64,000 bases of DNA. It comes from Lenzites betulinus. Its lineage: Eukaryota > Basidiomycota > Agaricomycetes > Polyporales > Polyporaceae. A program made the translations under genes and the position numbers. Positions 36,031 to 46,561 of the stretch are shown here, piece after piece. The notes under the pieces were generated by a model that had not been told where the DNA came from, made no database searches, and saw only the letters and a program-made list of their open reading frames with translations. Within the stretch, counting starts at the first letter, position 1. Each line of letters starts with the position of its first letter. Where the stretch lies: NCBI GenBank assembly GCA_022264855.1, contig JABYQU010000014.1:620001-684000 (forward strand). Reading direction: 5' to 3'.

Positions 36031-36805
36031 AGAGTATCTAAGAAAGGGGAAAGGTATGCATATTAGTAAGGCACTTTCAGGTCATTTTAAAGCAGATCTA
36101 TAAGATAACACTTCCAACTTGTGCAAACTTTAGTAGTCAAATCAATTAGATGTTTGACTTCACATTTGTGACTGCATTGCAAATATAGCCTAGTATCATT
36201 CATTTAAAACTTACCTGTTGCTTATTATTATGTCAAATGTCTTGAAACTGAGCAGGATTGAGCTGATAGTGGCTTGGAGAGTGCAGAGGTATAAATAAGG
36301 TCCTTCGTTCAACATGATATATATAGCCTCTCTGTGTATTTGTATTTGTTGGTGTTTGTTGAAGCAGCTAAATATATCTCACACAACATGATCATCAATC
36401 CAAAGTACATGATTGGTTACTGTGCAGCTCAGCATCAGTCACATATATATTACATCACATCTAAGAGCATCAACTCACCATTTATTATCCAATTAGGTCA
36501 TTTATGCACCCATGCAGCCAGGGCAAAAAAACACATGTCAGATCAAACACTACTTTAGGGAAAGCAGATGAGTCACTCAAGCTTACAAAAACCTTCAATA
36601 ATATCTCTGCAAAGGTGTTGATTGTTGATGTCTTTATACTATAATCAACCTTAATGAAACCTGATTCATACCAAGCATAGTATACTGCCCAATCAACCTA
36701 CACCCCAAACTTGTGTCTAAACAACTGCTGCATGTTAAGATGTGATGTTCATGGAATAATAAAGATGTGTAGCAGGGCATATTAAATACATGCACCAATC
36801 TGGAT
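36031..36805. other. AT-rich intergenic stretch
   Basis: Visibly richer in A/T than the rest of the window, with TATA-like sequences (GGTATAAATAAGG near 36289, GATATATATAG near 36316). It lies between two minus-strand genes, upstream of the unrecognised gene and downstream of GTB1. No frame is convincing. Confidence 0.6.
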
Positions 36806-38996
36806 CTATAGCTCCTCCTTCTTACCAGATGCATAGCCCTTCTCTTCAGAGGCGGACAACGGCAAACACAAGGCCGGGGAAGTAACCTTGAACTCATACT
36901 CACACTTCTCGGGCTCAGATACCGCAAGAACTGCGTTTTCGGTGCCGCAAGACATAACGAGCTAGAGGCATGCCATGCTTAGGACGAGAAGCGCCATTAA
37001 CACAGCCATGTGACGTACCGTAACACTACGTTGCGGGCCATTCCAGCACTTGGCGCCGCGCGTGTAGCGCTGCTTGCTGTAGAACTCCGGAGAGCCTTCG
37101 GCGACACCAGGGGCGTTGTTCCAGGTGTCAAAGTGTCTGTGTGCTGTTGTGAGGAGGGTTGTGCATGATACCACAAGAAGCACGTACCCGAGACTGAACG
37201 TCGATCCACCCTTGACCGGCTTCTGGCGCGCCTCGTCAAACAAGCACACCTCATAGATGTAGCTGGAATCAACTGTGAGTATCAAACAAACGAATACAGA
37301 AGGTAGAGTTTGCACATACTCGCCGACTTCCTTGCTGATGCAAGTGCGATCGAGCTTCTTCCACTCGCCGTCCTTCCCATACCACTCAGGGTCGAAGAGA
37401 CGGCTAAGTTCGCGATCTGCGTTGTCCTTCTCCTTACGGGTCAAATCCAAGCTATGTTTGGCGTCGCTCAACGACTTCTGAAGGCGCGAGGCATCTGAAA
37501 CGTCCACGTCAGCCCGGGCGTCAGTTGCACGACGCTATTCGACTGACCAGCCGACTCTTCGGTGGACGCCTTGAGGAAACCCAGCGCGTCAAGCCAGGAG
37601 ACGAGCTGGTCTCGAAGAGCCTCATATTGAGGTACAAGAGCATCAGGGAGGTATGCTGAGAGGCTGTAAACTGAAGCAAGGCTTAGTAGGACTCGCAAAA
37701 AGCTGTCAGGTTGATACTTACGAATCGCGGTCGGAGAGGCCGGTGCTCCAACGTGCTTATCATGCTCAATGAGCAGCGCGTCGTAATCCGTTGCCAGGAG
37801 CTCGTCGACCTGATGCTGAACCTGCAGTTCACTCCAGAGACCGTCGTCTTCCGCCTCTTCAGATTCCTGCTCGGCCGCATCGTCAGAGCCTTCCTCTGCA
37901 GCAGGCTCTTCATCCTTAGCAACGTCGTTGATGTGTGGCAAGCCAGCGAGATGCTCCCAGCCACGAACAGCCTCAAGAACGGCCATGTCCTGGTAGTTGG
38001 GGTTGTAACCAGTGCGCAAGTTGTCGAGGATATTGCCTAGTTCATCTTCACGCTCGAGATGCTTCTTGTACTCGCGCTGGAGAGACTTCAAGGCGATCAC
38101 ATGGGTCATGAGTGACTGGTATAGCGCTGTTTCAACGTGCAGTTAGTACAATCGTGCGAGGGTATAGTATGGTCAACCTACGCGATTGCTTCCTCGCTTC
38201 GAGGGCAGCGGCCGACAGAGACTCTGTCCGTTCTACGAGATCTGTGTAGGACTCGTGAGTAGCGGAGCCATGAGCCGATGACCAGTAGGTACGATACCCT
38301 TGAGACGCGCAACCTCCTTTTCACGCGTAGCAATCTCTTGCACGGTCTGTGCAAGCTCCTGTTCAAGTCGCTTCTTCTCCTTCTGGGCGAACGCAATGTA
38401 CGTCGAGCGAATCTTCGAGCCCTAGAACCGCAGTCAGACTAGATTGCAATGTGTACAACACGATATACTCACAGTCTTGCGCAACTTTTGCTCTGCCTTT
38501 ACGCGTTCTCGGTACACCTCCCCGACCTCCTTGCAGGCGTTCTTGCAGACTCCGGGTGCCTCATCAGAGCCGTCGCAACACTCCGGTTCTTCAAAGAAGT
38601 TCAACATACTGTGGGCCCGACAATGATCGCGAACATACCACAAAGACCATCGTTCACTCGGGTGCTAGGTATATAAGAAGGGATGTGTCCCGCGTTCGCA
38701 CAGAAGAACTGCGCGTTTGGACATGCGCTAGTGCCTGTACGTTGCTATATGAGAATAAGTCAGGTACCAGTAGATCTGGACTGACCAGGTTCGTCGCTGC
38801 CATCCGCACAATCACAATAGTCGTCGTTTACCGCAGAATAGCTAATAGTTTTCGAACCATCCAGACACTCCCAAACCTCCGACGAGCCTTTCCGGACTGG
38901 AGAGTAGCGAGCGACCAGGTCTGGAGACACTCCACGCGGCCGCTCAGAGCCAGCGAGGACGTGTAGAGGTAACAACAAGAGCAGCCAGGGGTGCAT
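36806..38996 (-). CDS. GTB1: Glucosidase II beta subunit (PRKCSH-like)
   Basis: Eleven exons: 38996-38786, 38734-38639, 38588-38473, 38421-38298, 38241-38182, 38126-37722, 37670-37548, 37494-37320, 37262-37188, 37136-37019, 36961-36806 (552 aa). Signal peptide ([16 protein letters not shown]), two LDL-receptor class A-like Cys modules ([16 protein letters not shown] and [16 protein letters not shown]), a long charged coiled coil, an acidic segment ([20 protein letters not shown]), then a C-terminal MRH lectin domain ([40 protein letters not shown]). The protein ends KKEEL, resembling an ER-retrieval signal. It holds the alpha subunit in the ER and binds mannose on N-glycans during glucose trimming and calnexin-cycle quality control. 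All junctions restore Cys or motif spacing. Confidence 0.93.
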
Positions 38997-39243
38997 GAGA
39001 GCCGGTTGTGAACGTGTGCTACGTGGAAGCGCGTTCACTTGAAGCTACATCATTGTCACGTGATGCGAGTCCTACTATGCGATGTTTTGGTTTCCCACTG
39101 ACAAGAACTGCAAGATGCATAGCAGGCAGCTGTTGCATTGAAACTCGCGTTTGGGTGCACATCCAGATGCAAACTCACACATGTTCATCATATCTCCGTG
39201 TACTAGTGAAATACCTACCTGAACGCTGCCAGGAGCGCACATA

Positions 39244-39583
39244 ATGAAAGAAGCGCTCGTGGATCCTGCATGTAACGAGCGCTCAATCTTTCAGTCGCCG
39301 CTCGGCAACTTGCGGCTACCACACTGGGATTTGCTCAACTGCCCGCCAACGCCATCGACAACATCGCCGACCAAAGAGACTGTGAGTATGCCCCTCTGTG
39401 TTCTTGGACAGGCCCTAGGATGGACCTCTGGACGTTGCTCGACGGATTCAACGAGAAATAGCGGTCGAAAACGACTGGCTTTCGGCTGGATGCTCTCGGC
39501 GACATCTGGATGCAGCTCTCCGCCTTCCCTTGTGTTACTCTCGTCAACTATGGAATAGCCCGCTTACAACTTGCTCCCTCTAG
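39244..39583 (+). CDS. Possible small protein immediately upstream of RPL2
   Basis: Exon 39244-39381 (46 codons, MKEALVDPACNERSIFQSPL) ends at a consensus GTGAGT donor. With a short 37 nt intron (39382-39418) it continues as a charged helical stretch, DVARRIQREIAVENDWLSAG, to a stop at 39581-39583 (100 aa). A longer intron ending 39474 gives a different ending that overlaps RPL2. The stop is only 8 nt from the RPL2 ATG, so this frame would sit in the RPL2 promoter or leader. It could be a real small gene, an upstream ORF in a long RPL2 leader, or chance. I do not recognise the sequence. Confidence 0.3.
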
Positions 39584-39591
39584 AATTAGCC

Positions 39592-40578
39592 ATGGGTAGG
39601 GTCATTCGGGCACAAAGGCGGTCGCACGCTATCGTATGTTCCACTGCTGTCTTGTGTTGGATGCCGCGTTAAAGCTAGAATCACGGTTCCGTTAGTTCAA
39701 ATCTCACACCCACCACAACAAGTCTCCTGCGCAATTCCGCCCCCTCGACTTTGCGGAGCGCAATGGGTACGTCAAGGGTATCGTAAAGGAGATTATCCAC
39801 GACGCCGGCCGGTGCGTTCAATATATCCCACTTTGTAGCTTCTCGTGCTGAACAGCGATCAGTGGTGCACCCCTTGCCCGCGTCGTCTTCCGTGACCCCT
39901 ACCGCTACAAGCTCCGCAAGGAGACCTTCATTGCGACTGAGGGCCTCCACACTGGCGCCTTCGTCTACTGCGGCAAGAAGGCGCAGCTCAACGTTGGCAA
40001 CGTTATCCCCGTGTCTCAGCTCCCTGAGGGTACGATCGTCTGCAACATCGAGGAGAAGGCTGGTGACCGTGGCGCGCTTGCCCGCACGTCCGGCAACTAC
40101 GCGACCGTCATTGGTCACTCGCCCGAGGACAACAAGACTCGTATCCGTCTTCCTTCCGGCTCGAAGAAGACGATCTCCGGCAGCTGCCGTGCTACCGTCG
40201 GTATTGTCGCAGGCGGTGGACGTATCGACAAGCCCCTGCTCAAGGCCGGTCGGGCGTTCCACAAGTACAAGGCTAAGCGCTACAAGTACGTTAATTGACT
40301 TTATGCCATCAGCAGTGTACTGACTACATGTGTAGCTGGCCCCGTACTCGTGGTGTTGCTATGAACCCCGTCGACCATCCTCACGGTGGTGGTAACCACC
40401 AGCATATCGGTAAGGCATCGACGATCGCCCGCTCTGCCGTCCCCGGTCAGAAAGTCGGTCTCATTGCTGCGCGCCGGGTACGTCATTTCGTCAATAATGT
40501 GACGATATTCGCTCTGATATCAGCCCTGCCCTCCAGACTGGTCTGCTGCGCGGTACCGTCAAGGTCAAGGACGTCTAA
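39592..40578 (+). CDS. RPL2: 60S ribosomal protein uL2
   Basis: Five exons: 39592-39633, 39696-39811, 39863-40285, 40336-40477, 40537-40578 (254 aa, the normal length). Begins [20 protein letters not shown] and includes [40 protein letters not shown] and the universal signature [19 protein letters not shown] with the histidine and glycines of the peptidyl-transferase-centre loop, ending [12 protein letters not shown] core large-subunit protein that binds 25S rRNA next to the active centre. A pyrimidine-rich stretch just before the ATG (about 39565-39585) is typical of ribosomal-protein leaders. Divergent from GTB1 with 595 bp between start codons. Confidence 0.96.
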
Positions 40579-41030
40579 GGGGCTTGACATGGAGACGTTT
40601 TGCGATGTTGTTTTTTATGCTGCCCTACCCCACTTGCACGATGTTACAAAAGCTTTGTATGCAGACCATTGCATATGCATCATGACCATGCCCTGCCGCA
40701 CCACCAGTGTACATGTTTGAATCTCTGGCTGCGAGTTGTACTCCGTGTAGTTGAGAAACGTAAGCGATACGTTGAATGCGGACTTGGAGACAACTTCGAG
40801 TGCAACGCATCCGTCCTTCCGTTGAGCAGACACCGACTCGCACGTTGTGGAGGACCCCGTGCGGGAAAAGGAAAGTGCCGGGGGATTAGCGTACGCGTGA
40901 CGTGGGGGAGGAGCGGGACCCCTGCTCGGAGTCGGCCCGGCCATAATTACTCTTAGCTCTCGCGACGAGGTCAGTCCCCTCTTCGCTCCCGGCGTTCTCT
41001 CTCCACGCCCTCTTTGTACTAACCACCACC
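40579..41030. other. Intergenic between RPL2 and the FGGY kinase
   Basis: RPL2 terminator and the kinase promoter, both plus strand. GC-rich near 40860-40950 with a CACGTG-free, G-rich run. No supported gene. Confidence 0.5.
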
Positions 41031-43197
41031 ATGTCCCAGTCAGCGTACTACATTGGTATCGATGTCGGCACGGGCTCTGTCCGCGCAGGCCTCGTCAAGC
41101 ACGATGGCACTCTCGTCGCAACACATACAGAGGAGACTATCACCTGGCGCGATCCACAGGATCATCGCATCTTCGAGCAATCAACCAACAACATATGGAC
41201 CGGCATGTGCACATCCATCAAGGCTTGCCTCCAGGAGGCCAAGGTGTCCCCCTCCGAGGTGAAGGGTATCGGCTTCGACGCGACGTGCTCTCTCGCTGTG
41301 TCCGACACCAATGGCGAGCCCGTGGTGGTCACAAAGGGCGATCAGTTGGGCTTGAATGGCGATCGCAACATCATCCTTTGGGCGGACCACCGCGCCGAGA
41401 AGGAGGCGGAGCTGATTAATAGCACCGGGTCGGTCGTGCTTGACTATGTCGGCGGCACCATGAGTGTACGTACATTTAATCGCGCGGACATGCCCGACGA
41501 ATGCTTACTGGAATGTGCCGCAGCTCGAGATGGAGATTCCCAAGACCCTCTGGCTGAAACGTAACATGAAGCCTGAGCTCTTTAAGCGCTGCCAATTCTT
41601 CGACCTTCCCGACTTCCTGACTTATCGCGCGACCGGATACAACCGCCGCTCATGCTGCTCCGTCGCGTGCAAGTGCTCCTATGTACCCACGAAGAACGGC
41701 TGGCAGCCTGAGTTCTTCGAGAAGATTGGGCTGGGCGAGTTTGTTGAGAACAATTTCGAGCAGCTGGGCCGCGAGGAGGTCCTCACCGCCGGCATGCCTA
41801 TCGGGAATGGGCTTTCGAAGAAGGCGGCCGAAGAGACCGGATTGCTAGAGGGCACGCCCATTGGAAGCGGTGTCATTGACGCGTACGTTTTACGTGCAGT
41901 GTCTTTGCTGATGACCCCTAACGTCACTTTAGCTACGCTGGATGGCTTGGCACCGTAGCTGCGCGTTACAAGGTCAAGGGAAAGCTCTCGGACGAGGTGC
42001 CTTCGCTTGACGAGTCGAGGCATCGATTGGCTGCCGTCGCCGGAACGAGCACATGTCATATCGTGCAGGTACGGAGTCGCCTACATTGATTGCGTCTGTG
42101 TACATGCTGAATAGCAGTCATAGAGTCCCGAGGGTGTCTTTGTGAACGGCGTATGGGGCCCGTACAAGGACGTCGTTTTCCCAGGGTGGTGGATGAACGA
42201 GGGTGGTCAATCTTCGACCGGTCAAGTACGTTTGCTTGCTAGGACGACGGTACTCAACTGACCTCGTCGTGCAGCTTATTGATTTCATGATCACGACGCA
42301 CCCTGCCTACCCTATACTCAAAGAAATGGCAGAGAAACAAAAGACCAACATTCACGAAGGTAGTCGCGTCGTCGCATATAAACGGGTGATTGGCTGACGT
42401 CGTATCGCGGCAGTTCTTCACGCGGAGCTGGAGAAGCTGCAAAAAGAGGAGGGAGCGGAGAACTGGACCGAGCTCACGAAAGACGTCCACTTCTACCCCG
42501 ACCTGCACGGTAGGAGCTAATATACTGGCGGCCAGATAGAAGCTAAACTTTGCATCTCGTAGGCAACCGTTCTCCCCTGGCGGACCCTCGCATGCGCGGC
42601 TCCATCGTCGGACTCACCCTCGTACGCGCACGAGCTCGATTGTGTGCTTCCTCACTTACCGTCTCCGGCAGGACTCGAACTTCGGCGACCTCGCGCGCAA
42701 GTTCAACGTCACAATGGAGGCGATCGCGCTGCAGACGCGCCACATCGTCGACCAGATGAACGAGAAGGGCCACGCGATCCGCTCGATCTACATGTCCGGC
42801 GGGCAGGCGAAGAACGCGATGCTCATGCAGCTCTTCGCGAACACCTGCAGCATGCCCGTCGTGCTCCCGCAGAGCAGCGGCGCGGCCGTCGTGCTCGGCG
42901 CCGCGATGCTCGGCCGGTTCGCGGCGGAGGCGCAGGGGAAGAGCCTCGGGAAGGACCAGCGCGGGCAAGCGCTCTGGGAGATCATGGTGCGTGAATAGTG
43001 GCAGCAGGGATATCGCGGTTCGAGTGGGCGGGTACTGATATTTGCGACAGGTCGAGATGACGCCGCCGGGGACTATGGTGGAGCCTGCTGCGAGCCCGAA
43101 GGAGAAGAAGCTCCTCGAGGCGAAGTACAAGATTTTCCGCGAGGCCATCGACATCCAGAGGCGTTGGCGCAAAGAGATGGAGGAGGCGAACCAATGA
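41031..43197 (+). CDS. FGGY-family pentulose (ribulose-type) kinase
   Basis: Nine exons: 41031-41465, 41524-41882, 41933-42068, 42124-42225, 42275-42359, 42414-42509, 42563-42621, 42672-42986, 43051-43197 (577 aa). The N-terminal ATPase-fold phosphate loop is [20 protein letters not shown]. Further FGGY landmarks: [43 protein letters not shown], the catalytic Asp region [63 protein letters not shown] and the C-terminal [16 protein letters not shown]. The pattern matches the fungal/animal FGGY (YDR109C-like) group that phosphorylates D-ribulose and related ketopentoses as metabolite repair or in pentose use, in the cytosol. Which pentulose is preferred cannot be read from sequence. Confidence 0.92.
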
Positions 43198-43350
43198 AGA
43201 GGCGATGTGATCTGTGCAGAGGAAAGTAGTAATGCCGTTAAGGACGCTTGTATAGACCAATAGAGTCAGGATGTACCAACAATCTAGTGCTTGCCGGGGT
43301 GTTGTAAGTTCAAGTTCAATGCAGCTGCAGTTGGCGTTCTTTCATCCCTT

Positions 43351-43479
43351 CGCACGATGTCGTGCGTTCAGACAGTTCACGCAGGCAAGGTTGACAGTCG
43401 AGAAGCCTCTCCGAGTAGGAGAGGCTGCGTTTACATTGCGAAGGCGCAAGCCAACTGCGACCGCAGCACTTGCGGTCGC
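43351..43479. other. Cluster of four stem-loops in the convergent intergenic region
   Basis: Four perfect inverted repeats follow each other in 129 bp: CGCACGA-tg-TCGTGCG (43351-43366), AGCCTCTCC-gagta-GGAGAGGCT (43404-43426), TTGCG-aagg-CGCAA (43436-43449) and GCGACCGCA-gcact-TGCGGTCGC (43457-43479). They lie between the 3' ends of the FGGY kinase (plus) and the PCL cyclin (minus), in 43198-43631, which carries no supported gene. The frame at 43271-43645 crossing them is not protein-like. They could be a structured 3' UTR or small RNA, or a bidirectional transcription end; there is no match to an RNA family I know. Confidence 0.55.
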
Positions 43480-43631
43480 GAAACCCAGAATACACTACAG
43501 TACTACTTTTACAACACTGGGTATCATCCGGAAACCGAGACCTAAAACTAAATTTGACCAGCCCAGCATGCCGCCGGTCCCGCCACCTGCACGCCAGGCC
43601 TATCTAACATCAAGAAACCTGGGGCCCACTC

Positions 43632-45215
43632 TCAATATGGCCTGAACCGCGCACCACCCGGCGGCGAGTGTGAACTCGCGGAGTGGTGCTCATCGCGGTG
43701 GTGCCGCCGCCCCGCCGCCCGGTGCGCATCGCGCGGGTCCTGACGGCGGACGTGCAGGGGTGCAAGCGCGGGCAGCGCGCGCTCAGTCCATCGCTCCTCA
43801 GTCTCGTACCGCGCCGTCGGGGGTGAAAACGGAGCGAAGCGCGGCGAGTAGGAGTTGCGTGAGGGTGAGTGATGGGGAGAGGTAGACACCCTCCCGGTGT
43901 ACCACCGTGCGCACGCGAGGATCCGCTCGCGCTCCCTTTCGCCAGGGTCGTATTGGGGCGCCGAATCGCGCGGTGCGCGGGTCGCGGGCCGGGCTGCGTC
44001 CGGGAAGTCGAGGGTCGGCGCGCGCTCGAGGAGCGCGCGCAGGGACGGGACGGGGTTGAACGGCGGCATGCCCCACTGCGACTCCGTTTCCCGCTTGGGG
44101 AGTGAAAGACCGGGGGGCGGGCGCGCGTCGGGCGGGGTCACGACGGGCGCGGAGGCGGCGGAGGAGGCGGAGGAGGAGGCGGAGGAGGCGGGTGAGTCCG
44201 AGTCTGGGTACATGAGCTCGGGCAGGTCCGTGCCATGCGACCAGTGTGTCGCGCTTGACGGGGAGTAGGCGGGGGAAGACATCATTGGCGAGGGCGCAGC
44301 GTAGACGGGGGCGGAGACGGGGACGGGCGCGGGCGCGGGCGGCGGGGAGGGCGAGCGCGGATGGATAGGGTACCGGTACTCCGCGCGCTCGCGGCGCGCG
44401 AAGGCTGTCGTCTTCAGGCATGATGCCCGTTGCTGGTGCGAGGCCTCGAATGCCGCGAGCCCGTCCACGTGCAGGAGGAGGTCCGCGTCCGTGACGCGCA
44501 TGTCGAAGTTGAGGAGCGCGAGGAACTCGCGCTCGATGCGGTTGATGTCCGCCATGCTGAACTGGCCCGTGCACCGCGCCCACGTCGAGGCCGACTTCGG
44601 GGGCAGCGCGTCGTTCAAGTACTGCGAGGTGGCGTCAGCGTATGTTGAGGGCAGGAGGAGGACGCCACCGACGGGCGCTAGTGCGCGGGGAGGTGGCGTC
44701 GAGGAGGATGTGGCACACATACCTTGTAGGCCGATATGAGCGCGCCGACGCCGAGCCGCTCGCAGACCCACTCCTCGGCGTCGATATCGAGGTGCGGGCG
44801 GACGCGCTCGAGGAAGACGAGCGCGACGAGGACGTCTTGCATGCGGAAGCCGCCGCACTCGATGAACGCGGTCAGCAGCCGCACCGTCTGCGCCGTCTTC
44901 AGGCGGAACGCGACGCGCTCGAGCGGCCCGAGCAGCGCGTGCGCGACGGCGAGGATGGTGGCGTTCAGGAAGTAGTCTGTGCGCGGGGGCGGGATGAGGG
45001 AGACGCCACCGGCGGGAGGATGTGGCGTACATACCTATGACGCCGTACGAGATGGGGGTGCGCACCAGTTGCTGGACGCGCGGGTGGTGTGTCCGCGGAT
45101 CGACCTGGCTGGCGGCGTCCGGGGTGGCGGGGGCGAGGAGGGCGGCGAGGGATGAGGTCGCGCGAGTGGTCGGGTACATCTTCGAGGAGGTGGCGGTAGA
45201 AAGTCGAGAGACCAT
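43632..45215 (-). CDS. PCL-type cyclin (Pho85 partner)
   Basis: Three exons: 45215-45035, 44976-44723, 44621-43632 (474 aa). The N-terminal cyclin box runs about residues 60-200: DYFLNATILAVAHALLGPLE, FIECGGFRMQDVLVALVFLE, SAYKYLNDALPPKSASTWAR, FSMADINRIEREFLALLNFD. This corresponds to the Pcl1/Pcl2-like group, whose members couple Pho85-type kinases to cell-cycle entry and polarity. The C-terminal 250 residues are Pro/Ser-rich and disordered. Intron 2 (101 nt) is longer than most here. The extreme C-terminus, ending GGARFRPY, may be altered by an unseen intron because composition becomes His/Arg-rich there. Confidence 0.82.
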   Translation of the reverse strand: MVSRLSTATSSKMYPTTRATSSLAALLAPATPDAASQVDPRTHHPRVQQLVRTPISYGVIGMYATSSRRWRLPHPAPAHRLLPERHHPRRRARAARAARARRVPPEDGADGAAADRVHRVRRLPHARRPRRARLPRARPPAPRYRRRGVGLRAARRRRAHIGLQGMCATSSSTPPPRALAPVGGVLLLPSTYADATSQYLNDALPPKSASTWARCTGQFSMADINRIEREFLALLNFDMRVTDADLLLHVDGLAAFEASHQQRASCLKTTAFARRERAEYRYPIHPRSPSPPPAPAPVPVSAPVYAAPSPMMSSPAYSPSSATHWSHGTDLPELMYPDSDSPASSASSSASSAASAPVVTPPDARPPPGLSLPKRETESQWGMPPFNPVPSLRALLERAPTLDFPDAARPATRAPRDSAPQYDPGERERERILACARWYTGRVSTSPHHSPSRNSYSPRFAPFSPPTARYETEERWTERALPALAPLHVRRQDPRDAHRAAGRRHHRDEHHSASSHSPPGGARFRPY

Positions 45216-46006
45216 TGTGCAGGCCGGGATGGGTTTATGTATGCAGACTGAGATAGAAGGCGTGCGGGATATGAAGGGAGGCGCTGTGAGGCTGGAGCTG
45301 CAGACTGCGCGCGTGCCGGAGTATTTCCTGCTGCAACGGTGCTGCGGGGATATAGCGACTTATATGTGCTGGGGACCAGGCCAAAGCGGCCTTGCAGCGC
45401 TTTGGCGCGGACAAATGACGACCCAGTCTGCAGCGGTCGCGAAGGCACACACGCCTTCTTGCGGCGTGGCGCAAGCCCAAGCGTTCATGTGCCGTCTCTT
45501 TCCCGCGTGCGCGGCCGTCCACCCGCGGTGGCGTCCTAGGACAAAGCTGACGCCTGCCTCGCGACGCGGCGCTGTTGACGGGCTGTGATGGCATTCACGT
45601 TCTGGGGTCATCCAGCATGGGCTTTGTGTTAATGTCCAAGCGGCAAGGGCATGGACCAGGCAGCGTTGCGCTGGTACGGGTTGGTTCCTGGACTGGTATC
45701 TGTGAGCGCCCATAAAGCGGTGTCGACGTTATACTCCGCCCTCTCCCATGAGCACAAAAGAATGTTCCTAGGCTCGGATCAAGGAAGCGGGTTAGCGCGG
45801 TAGATACACAGAGAGAGAAGGGATACGAGACATGAGGCTTTCAGACTCAGAAGCCCAGATCAGGTAACTCAGAGGCATATCATGGGGCGCATAGGCTCGG
45901 CACACAATTAGGTTGGTTGGGGCATGTCAAGGCATGTTTTGTGGTACTGAATACATATGCGTGCATGCGTGGTAGAGAGCAAAGATCAGGATAAGATGCA
46001 GAGTGT
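45216..46006. other. Upstream region of the PCL-type cyclin
   Basis: Presumed cyclin promoter and RPS25 3' region, both minus strand. No supported coding or RNA feature. Confidence 0.5.
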
Positions 46007-46561
46007 TTAATCCCCGCCCGTTGACCGCGCTGAAGGGAGCAAAAAGGGTAAGTCGGCTACTCCGTAACCCTCATATCGCAAGATGGACGCACTGTAGATC
46101 AGCTGGCCGCTGTGGTGCACGATCCTCTTGATCTGCCCATCCTTCTCCAAGTGCCGGATCGCAACCCGCGCCAGCGAGCCGTTGATTTTCAGCCGCTCGA
46201 TGAGGATGGACTGGCTGATGAAGCGGAAGGTGGGGACCTCCTTGATGATGCGGTCGAAGGTAGGCTTGTCGAGGACGACGGCGTGCTGGGCCTTGTCCTT
46301 GACCTTGCCCTTGGACCACTTCTTCTTCTTTGCGGCCTTGCCGCCGCTTGACGACGTGGGTGCTGCTGCCTTAGCCTTGGCCTGTACGAGGGAGGAGCAT
46401 TTGGTCAGTCAATCGTCCTTTGCGAAAGCGTCATCCGGAGCAGACGACAGCCATCCATGCCAAACGAACCCCTCGACGCCGCGGAAAACGGCTGCAAGGG
46501 TTCGAGTGCATGCTCGCAGGGCTATCTGTCTGCTCTATGGACTGGCAGCAGTACTCACCAT
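46007..46561 (-). CDS. RPS25: 40S ribosomal protein eS25
   Basis: Three exons: 46561-46559 (ATG only), 46381-46093, 46029-46007 (104 aa). The spliced protein starts [20 protein letters not shown], continues [20 protein letters not shown] and the winged-helix core [40 protein letters not shown], and ends GQLIYTRSTGGD. The last intron (46030-46092) with a 23 nt final exon is needed: reading through would replace the conserved IYTR ending with an unrelated tail. The first intron (177 nt) directly follows the ATG. A small-subunit protein near the head, also needed for some IRES-driven initiation. Confidence 0.93.

Noticed and set aside
43271..43645. 124-codon plus-strand frame between the FGGY kinase and PCL cyclin
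   Set aside because: No motif, crosses the stem-loop cluster, and composition is not protein-like; kept only as a structured non-coding region.
46382..46558. Possible snoRNA in the first RPS25 intron
   Set aside because: CUGA-like boxes exist but no proper C box (RUGAUGA) or terminal stem; insufficient.
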